DNA of 64,000 nucleotides. Origin: Heliocidaris erythrogramma (Eukaryota > Echinodermata > Echinoidea > Camarodonta > Echinometridae). The notes under the pieces are model-generated. The model did no database searches and was not told the DNA's origin. It saw only the letters and a list, made by a program, of their open reading frames with translations. The stretch lies in assembly GCA_025617745.1 (NCBI GenBank), contig CM046853.1:4150873-4214872 (forward strand). The letters are read 5' to 3'. This document shows positions 9,730-20,499 of the stretch, piece after piece. A program made the translations under genes and the position numbers. Numbering within the stretch: position 1 is the first letter of the stretch; every line of letters starts with the position of its first letter.

Positions 9730-12157
9730 TTATTTTCTAACCACCACAATTAACACTATGATCAGACCCACAACAATGATAACAAGCACAAATATCAATT
9801 GTCTTTTAGTTGACACCTGTACACTCTGGCATGCTTCATTGATCAAATCATTCAGGTCGAGGCAAATGTCGGGGCAGTTGGCACGATTGGTGTTGGTCGA
9901 AACGGATTGTGGTGATCGGCCAGCATCCATCAGAAATGCTCGAAGCTCCTCCCATTGGTCGTCACCTAGCTCTACCTTCTCATCAAGCTTCCCGCCCATC
10001 ATCACCAACCTTGCACACTCGAAGGTCGTCGGCTGCTGCAATTTGAAGGCGCTCATCTGGCTTCGGTACTTTTCGACGGTGTTGAACCTCTCTGCTTGGA
10101 AATCATGAACTAAAACGCAGATTTTTGCACTTCCTGTAATGAGATCAGGAGAATAATGACTTTGATCCACAATCGGCTGTTCAAAATATTACCTTGTTCA
10201 AAGGTAACACTGTGTCAGGGTATTTCAGATGTAAAAAAATTCTGACAAGCCACCCTCCTCCAAGTGTTTTCTATAGACATGCGTAGTTTCCTGGAAATTG
10301 CCAGGCTAAAATTATTGGAAAACGTTATAGAGGCAATTACTTCATTCCTTCATCTTCTTCGGGCCGGTTTAATTCCTTATTATGATATTTATCGCAGTTT
10401 ATATCAACATCATGGATGGACTGTTTCGATAAAGAGCCAAAATGTGCTCAGTCCATCAGATCATGAATAATAATAACCCGAGACCGGTCTCGAGTCCCTA
10501 TTTTTTTTTCCGTTTTCCGCTTTTAAGTTTAGCTCAAAAAATTACCCCGCTATTTTTTGCGCACCTTGCTCGATTGAGCGGTATTTTGAACAATGAACTT
10601 AACATTCATCGCCGTAACCGTAAGAGAATGTGCCCAAAGAGACGTTAAGATGTTGTTGTTTTATGCTCGTATACACTCGTTATACACGTATGTCACAGAC
10701 AAGTATTGAAATTGATATTAACCATTTGGAGATGAATTAATCTATGTTATAACACACGTTTCCCCATGCATAGACCCCAGCCTGGGATATCTTGTGCAAT
10801 ATGGGCGTTCTCAAACAGATTACTATTCCACTTGTATTTCAAGCCAGTATTATGAACTACAGTTTTGATCTTCTATTTTTTGACTTGCAACCTATGTTAG
10901 CTGTGGCAAAAAGTCAAAGTCAGCAATCTATATATAATTTTTGGCAGTGTCAAACGGTTTTATGACGGTTTAACAATTACATGTATTGTATCTTTTTATT
11001 AATGAATTCTTAAACACCAGCGACATGTCACGGCAACAAATCACTCTTTTGTGAGCAAGCCTTTACAGTTGTCCACATTCGTACTAAGAAAAGTTACAAT
11101 AAATTAAATTCTCTGACAAGTTTTCAATGAAACAAAAAAAAAATCATGTTATAGAGAATTCACAGTAAGGCATTTATCATAATATAAATAGTGTGACGTA
11201 AAATAAAATTGCAATTTAAGATGTTCCAGTCGGGAATTATTAAGAAATTACACACGTTTATGCAGTTTGAACCAAAATTAGATGTAAAGAGAATACGAAA
11301 ATAACTGTGGCCGCAGTTGATATTTATGTTCAAAAGTTTAGCTTGTCTAAATCAAATAGCTTGTCTAAAACAAAATTGCAATTTAAGATGTTCCAGTCGC
11401 GACTCGGACTCGGATGTCCAGGACTTGGGACTCGGATGCCAGGACTCGGACTTGGACTCGGACTCGGATGGGATGGACTCGACTACAGCACTGGTTGTAA
11501 TTTTCTATTTTGATTATTGATGGAATACAAAATAGGAGTAAAGGCACCGTAGCGTCTGACGGAAATAGCAACATAATTATCTGCTCGATTCAAATGCTTA
11601 AACCTAAACACACACACACACACACACCCTCACTTGAAATTATTAGTACATGTATCTGAGTTTGATAACTTCCATACCAACAGAAAAAATGTCATATCTG
11701 CATATCTATGTTGACAATTACTTTCCAAAGGATATCAATTTGTTTACATTTTCAAATAACCACGTATAAAGACAATACTTCCCTTGATTAACTTTAGAGA
11801 ATGAATATATTACTGGAAAAGAAAAACATTCTGATATTCTTATTATTATTGAAAAAAATCCTGTAAAATAATTATATCGTTTTATACTAACCGAGAGCCC
11901 TCACTCCATTGCGCAAGAATCTGTTGTAAAGGGCGTCCATAACATCAGTAATGGCGAACCTTCTGTTTTTGATTGAGTGACACAAGATCATGACGTCGAT
12001 GCCTGTGTTTCGAAAACGGAAACCATCGATGTCGTTGTAAGGTAGCTCGAAGTGGCGGACATCGCTGATGACCTCGGTACATTTCAAAAGCAATGCATCG
12101 ATGAAGGCCTGGACGTTAAAGGCCTGAGCAGAAGTACATACCGATACCCTAGGTCTC
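9730..12157 (-). CDS. Tail-anchored membrane protein with unassigned alpha/beta domain (partial)
   Basis: Two coding exons are visible on the minus strand: about 11,892-12,148 or 12,157 (donor G|GTTAGT, phase 1), then 9,730-10,133 (acceptor CATTACAG). Together they encode about 220 residues. Strand-like segments RVSVCTSA, VRHFELP, DVMILCHSI, KICVLVHDF and ARLVMMGGKL alternate with helices. A linker with a Cys-rich patch (CPDICLDLNDLINEAC) follows, and the protein ends in one hydrophobic segment (LIFVLVIIVVGLIIVLIVVV) plus RK, so it is tail-anchored. AATAAA overlaps the 3' flank near 9,722. The first exon with ATG was not found, and the exon start phase differs from the paralogue at 30,669-32,841, so the gene may be incomplete or use another 5' exon. 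Function unknown. The fold resembles TIR or SEFIR signalling modules only by inference. Confidence 0.75.
11205..11399 (+). repeat. 139-bp insertion flanked by 28-bp direct repeats
   Basis: The 28-base segment beginning AAAATTGCAATTTAAGATG occurs exactly at 11,205-11,232 and 11,372-11,399. Between them is a copy of the 9,262-9,384 sequence plus a short duplicated GCTTGTCTAAA. This looks like a copied segment inserted with a long target duplication. Confidence 0.85.
11399..11483. repeat. GGACTC minisatellite
   Basis: Degenerate six-base units (GACTCG, GGACTT, GGATGC) are repeated about fourteen times in the intron of the tail-anchored gene. The Gly/Leu-rich and Asp/Ser-rich open frames across it are artefacts of the repeat. 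Confidence 0.85.
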
Positions 12158-12489
12158 CTAATAGTCTATGATACAAGAAAAATGGGAACAAACATTTAAA
12201 AACGTTGGTTACGGTACCAACCTTGTGTAGGGAAGGTGAGGGAGAAACGTGAGGGAATTTCGACGTGAGATGGACATAGTATCAGAAAACCAAGGGCCTA
12301 CCGATATAAAATGGGACTGGCAATGGTAGTGTAAATGGATGAGGGGCAATGATAAACATGAGGGATGGCACATTTCGACTTGTTTCAAAATGGAGCATTA
12401 GGTTAGGATAGGCCATGATTTACCATAACTTATTAAGAATTTTTTTAAAACCTTATGTGTACAGAAGTACAAAAGCTTTATCTTAATCT
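12158..12489. other. Upstream flank of the tail-anchored gene
   Basis: No first exon matching the MAGNTRYGPILDEANNARK exon of the paralogue was found here. GTGAGGGAGAAACGTGAGGG at about 12,236 is a short purine-rich repeat. Nothing else is recognised. Confidence 0.4.
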
Positions 12490-12493
12490 TTAA

Positions 12494-13090
12494 AGGAGAA
12501 TGAAACCTCCCAAATACATGCATTTTAGTAGAAGCAGAAAAATCAAAGAAGCATATCAGTGAAAGGTTAAAGAAAAACGGACAACTAATTAAAAAGTTAT
12601 GAATATTTAAAATCCTTAAATCGCTAAATGAATGGAGATCTGATATTGGCAATGTCCTCATTATGCTAATAAGATGCTGTGATGTAAATGTACTATACTT
12701 TCCAATTGCCTTATACAAATAATGTTGTAAAAATCCACTTTCCTTTGAATACATCTTAGAAAATTTGATCTCTGTATTATAGGTGGTGTTCATAAATTTA
12801 TTCCTCACAATATATTTCAAGCACAATGTTGATAATCCAATTTTGTTTGTTTAAAAGCTGAAATCTGATAATTTTCTTATTCATTACCTATAAAGAGAGC
12901 ACAAAAACGTCATAGCATCTCATGAGCATAATGAGTATGTTGCCAAATTCATCTAGTGAATTTAGGTGTTTAAAATCTTCATAACTTTTTTTATTCTTTA
13001 TCCGTTTTTTTTTTCAAACTTTCAATCATATGCTTTAAGGATTTTGCTGCTTCTGTTAAAATGCATACAAGTTTGGGGTTTCATTCTCCT
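12494..13090. mobile_element. Kolobok-type foldback MITE, family K2
   Basis: A 597-bp element with termini AGGAGAATGAAACC and GGTTTCATTCTCCT is flanked by TTAA at 12,490-12,493 and 13,091-13,094. Inverted similarity extends at least 50 bp inward (ATGCATTTTA, GAAGCAG and AAAATC are mirrored), so the transcript could fold into one long hairpin. It lies just upstream of the tail-anchored gene's first visible exon. Confidence 0.8.
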
Positions 13091-13263
13091 TTAAAAAGGG
13101 CATTAAACTGAGTTTTTTGAAAGACATAAATTAAGGATTTAAAAAACCCACAGATATTCATGCTGCAAATAATAACTTTAAATATTGGTCATTGACAAGG
13201 ACTATATTATGTATTACCTACTTTAAAATATTTTTAAAGAAAAATAATTTGCCTCATGATACA

Positions 13264-14130
13264 TACAACAATGGCTCTCTTATTGCATCGTCCTAGCATA
13301 ATGTTCAATTCCCCAAAATATATGCTAAAATAAGCTACTTGACAAAACAGCTTTAGCCGGCCTGTGACCAGAGATATTGACATTGACATAATAAATAACA
13401 TTGTAAAGAGCATTGAAGTATTCACATAATGCGCTACATAAATACAATATATTATTATTATTATTATTGGTTAAAATTAACGACAGGATATTCCTTCTTA
13501 TCGATCACCGTGAAAACCGAAGTACAGTTAGCTTTCCAATGACAGGTCAAAAAAGTGGTTTATTTATATGATCTAGTCTTGCTTCATTGAGCAGGGCGTT
13601 TACGGTTTATGCCCAAGCTCAAAATGCCATGTTTAGGCCTAATGTGGATGAGAATCATTTTAAGGGGTCGCTGGGTAAGCGTTACTTGATGATAACATTA
13701 TCAAAATCGTCATTCAGAATGATTCCTGACAAATATTCAGTGGCTATATAACAAAAATTAAAAATAGCAGTTTACCTGATTCATGTTAGTGTTGTAACCG
13801 CTCCTGTCTCTTGATTTCAAAGTAATGACACGGTCAGTTTATAAAACAATGCTTATCAGAATTCAATGTATTCCTATAATTGTATTCCGATGTCTTCTTC
13901 AATTTGTAGCCTTATCAAATCGTGTGTAAAAATCTTGGTATAGATTATTAGATTTAAAGCCTGAATTCTATGTCGATCACAAAGGCATAACGGTTTATGT
14001 TGCGTACACTGAAACATTCGCACATTCATGGGGAATCCCCATTCATGTACCACGTACCCGACTGCTATCTGTTGGTTGACAAGGGTTAAAGTTCACTTTC
14101 AGATACGTCAGGGGCAAAATCCAGGATTTG
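13264..14130 (+). repeat. Direct duplication, copy A
   Basis: This runs from ATACAACAATGGCTCTCTTA to about CACTTTCAGATACGTCAGG and matches copy B at 14,359-15,190 over nearly its whole length. Copy A carries an extra LINE-tail insertion at about 13,350-13,470 that B lacks, so that insertion came after the duplication or was lost from B. No coding exon is evident in either copy. Confidence 0.85.
13350..13470 (+). mobile_element. CR1/L2-type tail insertion with ATT microsatellite
   Basis: The stretch GCGCTACATAAATACAATAT followed by repeated ATT is the usual 3' terminus of CR1/L2-like LINEs or SINEs that use the same tail. Copy B of the duplication shows the site without it. Confidence 0.65.
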
Positions 14131-14227
14131 TATTTTAATTCGCGTTTTATAAGCATACAGTGTTACATATTTTTCCTATTCAAGTGATTTTAAAAAGGAA
14201 TTCCCCGAGATACAAATTGAATATTTG

Positions 14228-14275
14228 GTGATGATGATAATGATTATAATGATGATGATGATGATGATGATGACA
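14228..14275. repeat. GAT microsatellite
   Basis: GATGATGATAATGATTATAA leads into pure GAT units, between the two duplicated blocks. Confidence 0.85.
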
Positions 14276-14358
14276 ATACTGGTAATAGTAATAATATCAA
14301 TTAAAAGGGGATCTGTAGATAACGACAGACCACTTAATAATGACACGGGTATATCATT

Positions 14359-15190
14359 ATACAACAATGACTCTCTTATTGCATCGTCCTAGCATAGTGT
14401 TCAATTTCCCCAAATTTGTGCGAAAATAAGCTACTTGACAAAATACCTTTCAAACCAATGAAACTGATTGAAATTAACGACAGGATGTTCTTTCTTATCG
14501 ATCACCGTGAAAACCGAAGTACAGTTAGCTTTCCAATGACAGGTCAAAAAGTGGAACATTTATGCAACCCTCATTTATGTGATCTAGATAGTCTTGCTTT
14601 ATTACTCACATCTTTGTGGTTTTAAAGGATTGAGCAGGACGTTTCCAGTTTATGCCCAAGCTCAAAATGCAATGTAGGCCTACTGTTGATGAAAATCATT
14701 TTTAAGGGGTCGCTGGGTAAGTGTTAATTGATGATGAAATTATCAAAAATCGTCATTCAAAATGATTCCTGACAAACATCCAGTGGCTATGTAAAAAAGA
14801 AAACACACACACATAAAGCAAAACAAATGCATGTTAGTGTTGTAACCGCTCCTGTCTCTTGATTGCAAATTATTGATACGGTCAGTTTACAAAACAATGC
14901 TTATCAGAATTCAATGTATTCCTATAATTGTATTCCGATGTCTTCTTCAATATTATTGTAGCCTTATCAAATTGTGTGTAAAAATCTTGGTATAGATTAT
15001 TAGATTTATAGCCTGAATTCTATGTCGATCACAAAGGCATAACGGGGTTTTTTTGCGTACATTGAAAATTTCGCACATTCATGGGGGAATCCCCATTCAT
15101 GTACCACGTACCCGACTGCTATATGTTGGTTGACAAGGGTTAAATTTCACTTTCGTAATTGACAGGGGCGAAGTTCACTTTCAGATTTTT
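14359..15190 (+). repeat. Direct duplication, copy B
   Basis: This is the partner of copy A. Shared landmarks include GACAGGTCAAAAAGTGG, GTGTTGTAACCGCTCCTGTC and GGGGAATCCCCATTCATG. The two copies differ by scattered substitutions and short indels, as in an old duplication. Confidence 0.85.
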
Positions 15191-15594
15191 TTTCCAGTTT
15201 TTTTTCCAGATATGTTTCAAAGCGCTGTATTTATTACCTTAATAAGCCAAGAATACTTTCAAATGAAAGTCCTAATTATACAAATAAAATGAATTATGAT
15301 TAGAATTCTATTTAATAAGAAGAAGTACAAGTCTAAGAGGTTAGCATATTCCAGGTGTTCAGTCAGTGGAATTACACAAATAATTTCAAAGTATTTTAAA
15401 ATTTAAATGATGTATTGGCGGAGCCCTTATAAAAAGTCGGTGTATCGCGTGGTATTCATCTTTTGAAGTGAAAATGTAATAGACGGAAGGAGAAAGAAAA
15501 ACTACATTTTTTGTCCGAAAGATTACTTTAAATATCATAATTGATAGGATTGAAGTAAATTGAATATCATAAAGAAATGTGAGAAAATTACAAT

Positions 15595-15665
15595 GCTCCG
15601 ACCGGGATTCGAACCCAGGACCCTGGATTACATGACCAGTGCTCTACCAACTGAGCTATCCGGGC
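15595..15665 (-). tRNA. tRNA-Thr(TGT)-like sequence, copy 1 (probably SINE-derived)
   Basis: On the minus strand this 71-nt cloverleaf-like sequence begins GCCCGGATAGCTCAGTTGG and ends with a TTCGAATC T-loop. The D arm (GCTC/GAGC) and T arm pair well. The anticodon loop reads CATGTAA, giving TGT, but position 33 is A where real tRNAs have T, and the pair closing the anticodon loop is T-T. The acceptor stem has mismatches and no CCA is encoded. A pseudo-tRNA or the head of a tRNA-derived SINE is more likely than a working tRNA-Thr gene. Confidence 0.55.
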
Positions 15666-15933
15666 TCCCGTCGAAGCAAAGTAACAATCTCACATATAGC
15701 CCCTCTCTTTCCATCGAGCGTAGGGGGTACATCCATACCAGTTCCATGCGTACGCTATATAATGGCCTACCAATGAGACAGGTCTTCCCTCTAAAGTCGG
15801 GCAAATCCATGCCAACGAATTTCTATAGAGGACAATTTAAATTCGTAATAAAATATTAAATATCATAATTGATTGATAGGATTGAAGTAAATTGAATTGA
15901 ATATAACATAAAGAAATGTGAGAAAATTACAAT

Positions 15934-16004
15934 GCCCCGACCAGGATTCGAACCCGGGACCCTGGATTACATGACCAGTGCTCTACCAACTGAGCTATCC
16001 GGGC
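15934..16004 (-). tRNA. tRNA-Thr(TGT)-like sequence, copy 2
   Basis: This is nearly identical to copy 1. The acceptor end (TCGGGGC) pairs better with GCCCGGA, leaving one mismatch at the fifth pair. The same A33 and T-T closing pair are present, so the unusual loop predates the duplication. Confidence 0.55.
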
Positions 16005-16244
16005 TCCCGTCGAAGCAAAGTAACAATCTCACATATAGCCCCTCTCTTTCCATCGAGCGTAGGGGGTACATCCATACCAATTCCATGCGTACGCTATATA
16101 ATGGCCTACCAATGAGACAAGTCAATCCTATCAATTATGATATTTAATTACGAATTTAAATTGTCCTCTATAGAAATTCGTTGGCATGGATTTGCCCGAC
16201 TTTAGAGGGAAGACCCAATTCTTTTTGAATTGATAACCTTTTTT

Positions 16245-16335
16245 TTGTCAGAGAATTACGGAGGACAGCTGGACCCCATAAAATCTGGTACTCTCCCCCC
16301 TCCCCCCAAACTGAGCGACTCTTGGAGGCCGGCTG
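16245..16335 (+). mobile_element. Fragment of the poly-G GGCGGAT element family
   Basis: GTCAGAGAATTACGGAGGAC, CTGGACCCCATAAA and ACTGAGCGACTCTTGGAGG match the internal part of the elements at 29,377-29,582 and 36,985-37,150. Both termini are missing. Confidence 0.55.
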
Positions 16336-16436
16336 GAGATTTTTTTTTTCACAACCACTACCATGATGTTTGATGTAATATCACGTCATCCCATTTGTTT
16401 TACATGTTACTCAAAGAAAGTTACATGTAATAATTA

Positions 16437-17912
16437 TAATATAGGATTTCTCGTTCAAATTCGTAAGCTGGCCGCACGAATTCATTTGCATTCAAATTCA
16501 CCGATTCTGCCACCGTAGCTGTGTTTTATCATTCAAATTTGTTTTTTAGCATTCGATTTCATAAAACTGTAATTCAAAAACATTTTGTTTGCATTCGAAT
16601 TAAAACGTGTTTCGTCTTCGGAGAATTTTCATTCAAATTAAAGCGAGACGATTCGCGATTACGTAATAATGCCTTCCGTGAATTCAAATTCATTTCTTTG
16701 CATACAACTTCACACGCTTTGCAGACAAAATAAACACGTTAATCATGTTAATCTCACCCAATCTTCATATCAATCCGCTAGCTTCGTTCCGTGCTATATT
16801 CATTTTAAATTATACGGTATAGTGAGTAACAAACATTTCACTTGCTCCCACTAGGGTTGTATACCCACTAAATCAACACTCTTTAGCAACTGAACGATCA
16901 TATATAATTTTTTTTATACCTGGTCACATCACCGACATGTAGAATTAGCAAAGTGTGTGGTGTGGGACATTACATGCTGGGACATCGCTTTATTTTCATG
17001 TTTGTTTATTTGTTCATTTTTTTTTTGAAAATTTATTCTGCGGTCATGATCTCTTTTGGGCCATTTATATTTGTGTACATTATATGTAGTCTTTCTACCA
17101 CAGTCATAATCACAATCACCATCCTAATCGTGGGGTGGGGGGGGGGGGGCATGTCCCCCGTCCCCCGCCTGTTGATACCATGACCCTTAGGTGGTATGCA
17201 AGGAGTTTTCTTAAACACATCACCGGATATAAGCCACTTCGGAGATGCAATCTGAGCATGAGCAGATAAAGGTCATCTGTACCAAATTCTAAAACCCACT
17301 GACACTAATATTCGATATGTGCTCATGAATGTCATGTAATCATTATTCAATTATGCACTAATGGTGCATTCCATGATATCCAGGTGGAAGTATTATTTTT
17401 AAAGGGGGAAACAAAAGCTATTCATGAGGCACCTCTATCACTCCCAGAGTTATTTTTCTGAAGTACACATAAAGGGACCCTCCATGTCTAAAATATCTGT
17501 GGATATTTGGGGTCATTTGTACCATGCGCTAACCCCGAACTGGCTTATTGATAAAGAATAAAGCTCACTTTTGTTAGATGAGAAAAATGTGCATATACCA
17601 TATATTTGTAATGATAGGCGAATTTGAATGAAAACTTTGTTATGTTGAATGATCAGGTGTGAAATTGAATGATCCGGACGTCCGCTTTGCCAGCGTTGAC
17701 GAATTTGAATGCAAACTGCGCATTTGTAACCGGTTGTTAAATTGAATGATACAAGTGCAAATTCCATTGACCAAAGAAGTAATTCAAATGAACGAAGTGC
17801 CATTTTGAATGACATTCTCAAGCCTACATCGGTATTTCGCGAATTTGAATGACTCATGTATTAAAACGAATGAAAAACTTACGAAGTTGGCCGAGAAAAC
17901 CTATATTAATAA
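16437..17912. mobile_element. DNA element with ATTCAAATTCG subterminal repeats
   Basis: The left part (16,455-16,700) repeats ATTCAAATTC about ten times. The right part (17,615-17,870) repeats its reverse (GAATTTGAATG). The outer ends are mirrored: TATAGGATTTCTCG and TTCGTAAG on the left against CTTACGAAGTTGG and CGAGAAAACCTATA on the right. Clustered, oppositely oriented short motifs near both ends are what subterminal transposase binding sites look like. No transposase frame is seen. Confidence 0.65.
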
Positions 17913-17948
17913 TGCATAAAATGCAGCATGTACTGATCTTCCTCTGTA

Positions 17949-19834
17949 ATGACAAGTAAGCTTTCTAGTGTTCTAAAATGTAAAGATTTCATGTCCCATA
18001 ATCTGTACTCGCTTGGTCGCTACCCTCTTTTGCATATTAATAAGGCCTACGTAACCCAGCGTTTTTTATGCATTAAATACAGTTTTCGAAGCACTCGGCA
18101 ACGTTTTAATGCTTTCTCTCCTGTATCGCAGGGCCAAGTTCAGAGAGTTATCAAAGAGTCTCGATCAACTTCCTGTCGACTCGATCCAATCCCTACTTGG
18201 CTACTTAAGAACTGCATCAATGAGTTAACTCCTGTTATTACATCCATTGTCAATGCTTCCCTTGTTGATGGCCATTTCCCTGATTCTCTCAAGAATGCTC
18301 ATGTAACTCCACTCTTGAAGTCACCGAAGCTGAGTCCTGATGACCTAAAGAGCTATAGACCGGTCTCTAATCTTCAGTTCCTGGGAAAGATTGTTGAGAG
18401 ACTTGTGTTAAAACAAATTCAGGAATACTTATCTGAGCACAATCTATATTCTGAGATGCAGTCAGGATACCGACCCCATCATAGTTGCGAAACTGCCCTG
18501 TTAAAAGTCTCAAACGATATTCTTCTCTCTCTGGACAAAGGCGATGAAGCGATTCTGTTGCTGTTGGATTATTCTGCGGCCTTTGACACCGTGAGCCATG
18601 ATGCTCTTCTGAGCCGTTTGCATGATAGATTTGGACTTAAAGACTCTGCCCTGGAGTGGTTTCGTTCCTATCTCACTAACAGAACCCAGTCTGTTGTTGT
18701 TAGTGATTTTGAGTCACGGGTCAGCTCTTCTAGCTTCGGAGTACCTCAAGGGTCTGTGATCGGCCCGTTAGCATTTACACTCTTCTCATCTCCATTAGAG
18801 GATGTCATCAAACACCATGACATAAAGTGTATGACTTATGCTGATGACACTCAAATTTACCTTGTATTGAGAAAAGAAGACCAATCTCCTGCTCTACAAA
18901 GACTCAGTGCATGTTTCTTAGATATTAAGAGTTGGTCAATACAGAATGGTTTAAAGTTGAATGAAAGTAAAACAGAATGTCTACACTTTGTAAGCAGACA
19001 CAGGACTAGTAGTTCGATTAGTGCTATTTCTTTGGACGATACTCCTGTACAATGTTATATAGGTGCTAGAAACCTGGGTGTCATATTTGACATTAATCTA
19101 TCTTTGAAGACTCACGTGAATAATGTTTGCAGATCAGCCTCGTATGCTCTGCATAAAATTGGCAGCATCCGGCAATTTCTTACAAAAGAGACTACCCAGA
19201 GACTCGTTCAGGCACTTGTTATGTCTCGCATTGACTTTTGCAACAGTCTTCTGTATGGTCTTCCGGATGCACAAATCAACAAACTGCAGAGAGTACAAAA
19301 TTCAGCTGCTAGGCTTATCGCTAAGCGTCGTTCACGTGAGTCCGTTACCCCACTGCTGAGGGAGCTTCATATGCTAAGAGTCCGGGAACGAATAAACTTT
19401 AAGATCCTCTTGCTTACCTTCAAATGTTTGAGAAACTCAGCTCCGGCCTATCTTCAACAGTTAATAACAGAATACTCGCCTTCTCGCAATTTGCGCTCAA
19501 GCAAGAAATCACTCTTAAAAGTTCCTCCCACCAATACCCAGTCTTACGGTTCTCGATCTTTTCGTTCAGCATCCCCTCAGCTCTGGAACAATCTACCTCA
19601 ATGCATAAAACAAGCAGACTCAACTGAAAGATTCAAATCCATGTTAAAAACGTATCTGTTCATCAAATAGTTGTATGCCTAATTAGCATATCTAGCTCTC
19701 TCAACCTTTTACTAATATATTTTGTACGTCTGAAACTGTTCCTTTCTTTCTCCTCTTTCCTTTTCTTAAGCGCTTAGAGACATTTTTATGTGATAAGCGC
19801 TATATAAATATTGTAAATTATTATTATTATTAGA
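17949..19834 (+). mobile_element. CR1/L2-type LINE, 5'-truncated with intact RT frame
   Basis: An open frame of 573 codons (17,949-19,670) carries a non-LTR reverse transcriptase. It shows SYRPVSNLQFLGKIVERLV, the LLLLDYSAAFDTVSHDAL box, GVPQGSVIGPL and the catalytic MTYADDTQIYL, and ends with the typical SFRSASPQLWNNLP block. RT similarity begins around residue 55, and the upstream endonuclease domain is absent, so the copy is 5'-truncated. The 3' UTR ends GATAAGCGCTATATAAATAT plus an ATT microsatellite at 19,816-19,833, the hallmark tail of this LINE group. The frame has no stop or frameshift, which suggests a fairly recent insertion. Confidence 0.88.
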
Positions 19835-20458
19835 GACCCCTTGATAATTTTTAAAGACCCTATATTAGGGCAACCACCGCCTCATATTCTTGCCGAGCGA
19901 GGTGCCCGATTATGTTTTGTGCGAAATGTCATATCTCGACGAATTATAGGACTTCTGCTGAAACTTTTCCACTTTTACCACTACAGTCCATTTCTGAAAA
20001 TGTTCCGGTGTATCTTTCGGATTTGGGAACTTATGAAAAGACGTTCCACTGCTCAATTTCCAACTTCTATTCCGGCATCCAACGCTTGACAGTACATCAT
20101 GATTGCTGCTTCCAATGTACAGTTAACCACCTGACCACTGTCGTCTGCCCCGCATTGCGCATGCGAATGATTTCTTTTTCACGCCGATTGTCCGCACCTA
20201 CGTCATTCGTTGCGGGGGGGGGGGGGTGTCTACTGCAAATTGCGGCCCCCATGTGCAGCAGACGACAGGCGAAAGACGTGTGTGCGTGAGTGTGGGCGTG
20301 TAGCCGTATGTCCGAGGACATTTTCGGAAATCATGAGAACAATGGTCCTCGGAAGCCGGAACGTCGAACAATGAATTTGTGCCTTATTCCGTCGACTGTC
20401 CGAGGACGGAGGAACAATAGAGGAACAATACTTGTCCTGGGAAATAAAGCAAAACAAG

Positions 20459-20499
<41 letters not shown>

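Larger units (their letters stand above)
10134..11891 (-). other. Intron of the tail-anchored gene, repeat-filled
   Basis: The intron has matched splice signals (donor GTTAGT at 11,891, acceptor CAG at 10,134). It holds the second copy of the 123-bp repeat, a GGACTC minisatellite and a short CA microsatellite at about 11,610-11,628. No other coding exon is supported. Confidence 0.65.
15541..16215. repeat. Tandem tRNA-like units with inverted arms
   Basis: Two ~330-bp units each contain the tRNA-like sequence and its 5' neighbour (CCCCTCTCTTTCCATCGAGC). The segment at about 15,783-15,880 (TCTTCCCTCTAAAGTCGGGC onward) returns in reverse at 16,120-16,215, so the second tRNA-like unit sits in the loop of a ~95-bp-stem hairpin. 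Confidence 0.8.

Noticed and set aside
9707-10108. 133-aa plus-strand frame opposite the tail-anchored gene
   Set aside because: It is the shadow of the real minus-strand exon, which has splice signals, a paralogue and a terminal hydrophobic anchor.
12398-12826. 142-aa minus-strand frame
   Set aside because: It runs across the end of the TTAA-flanked K2 MITE into unique sequence, so it straddles an element boundary. It has no domain.
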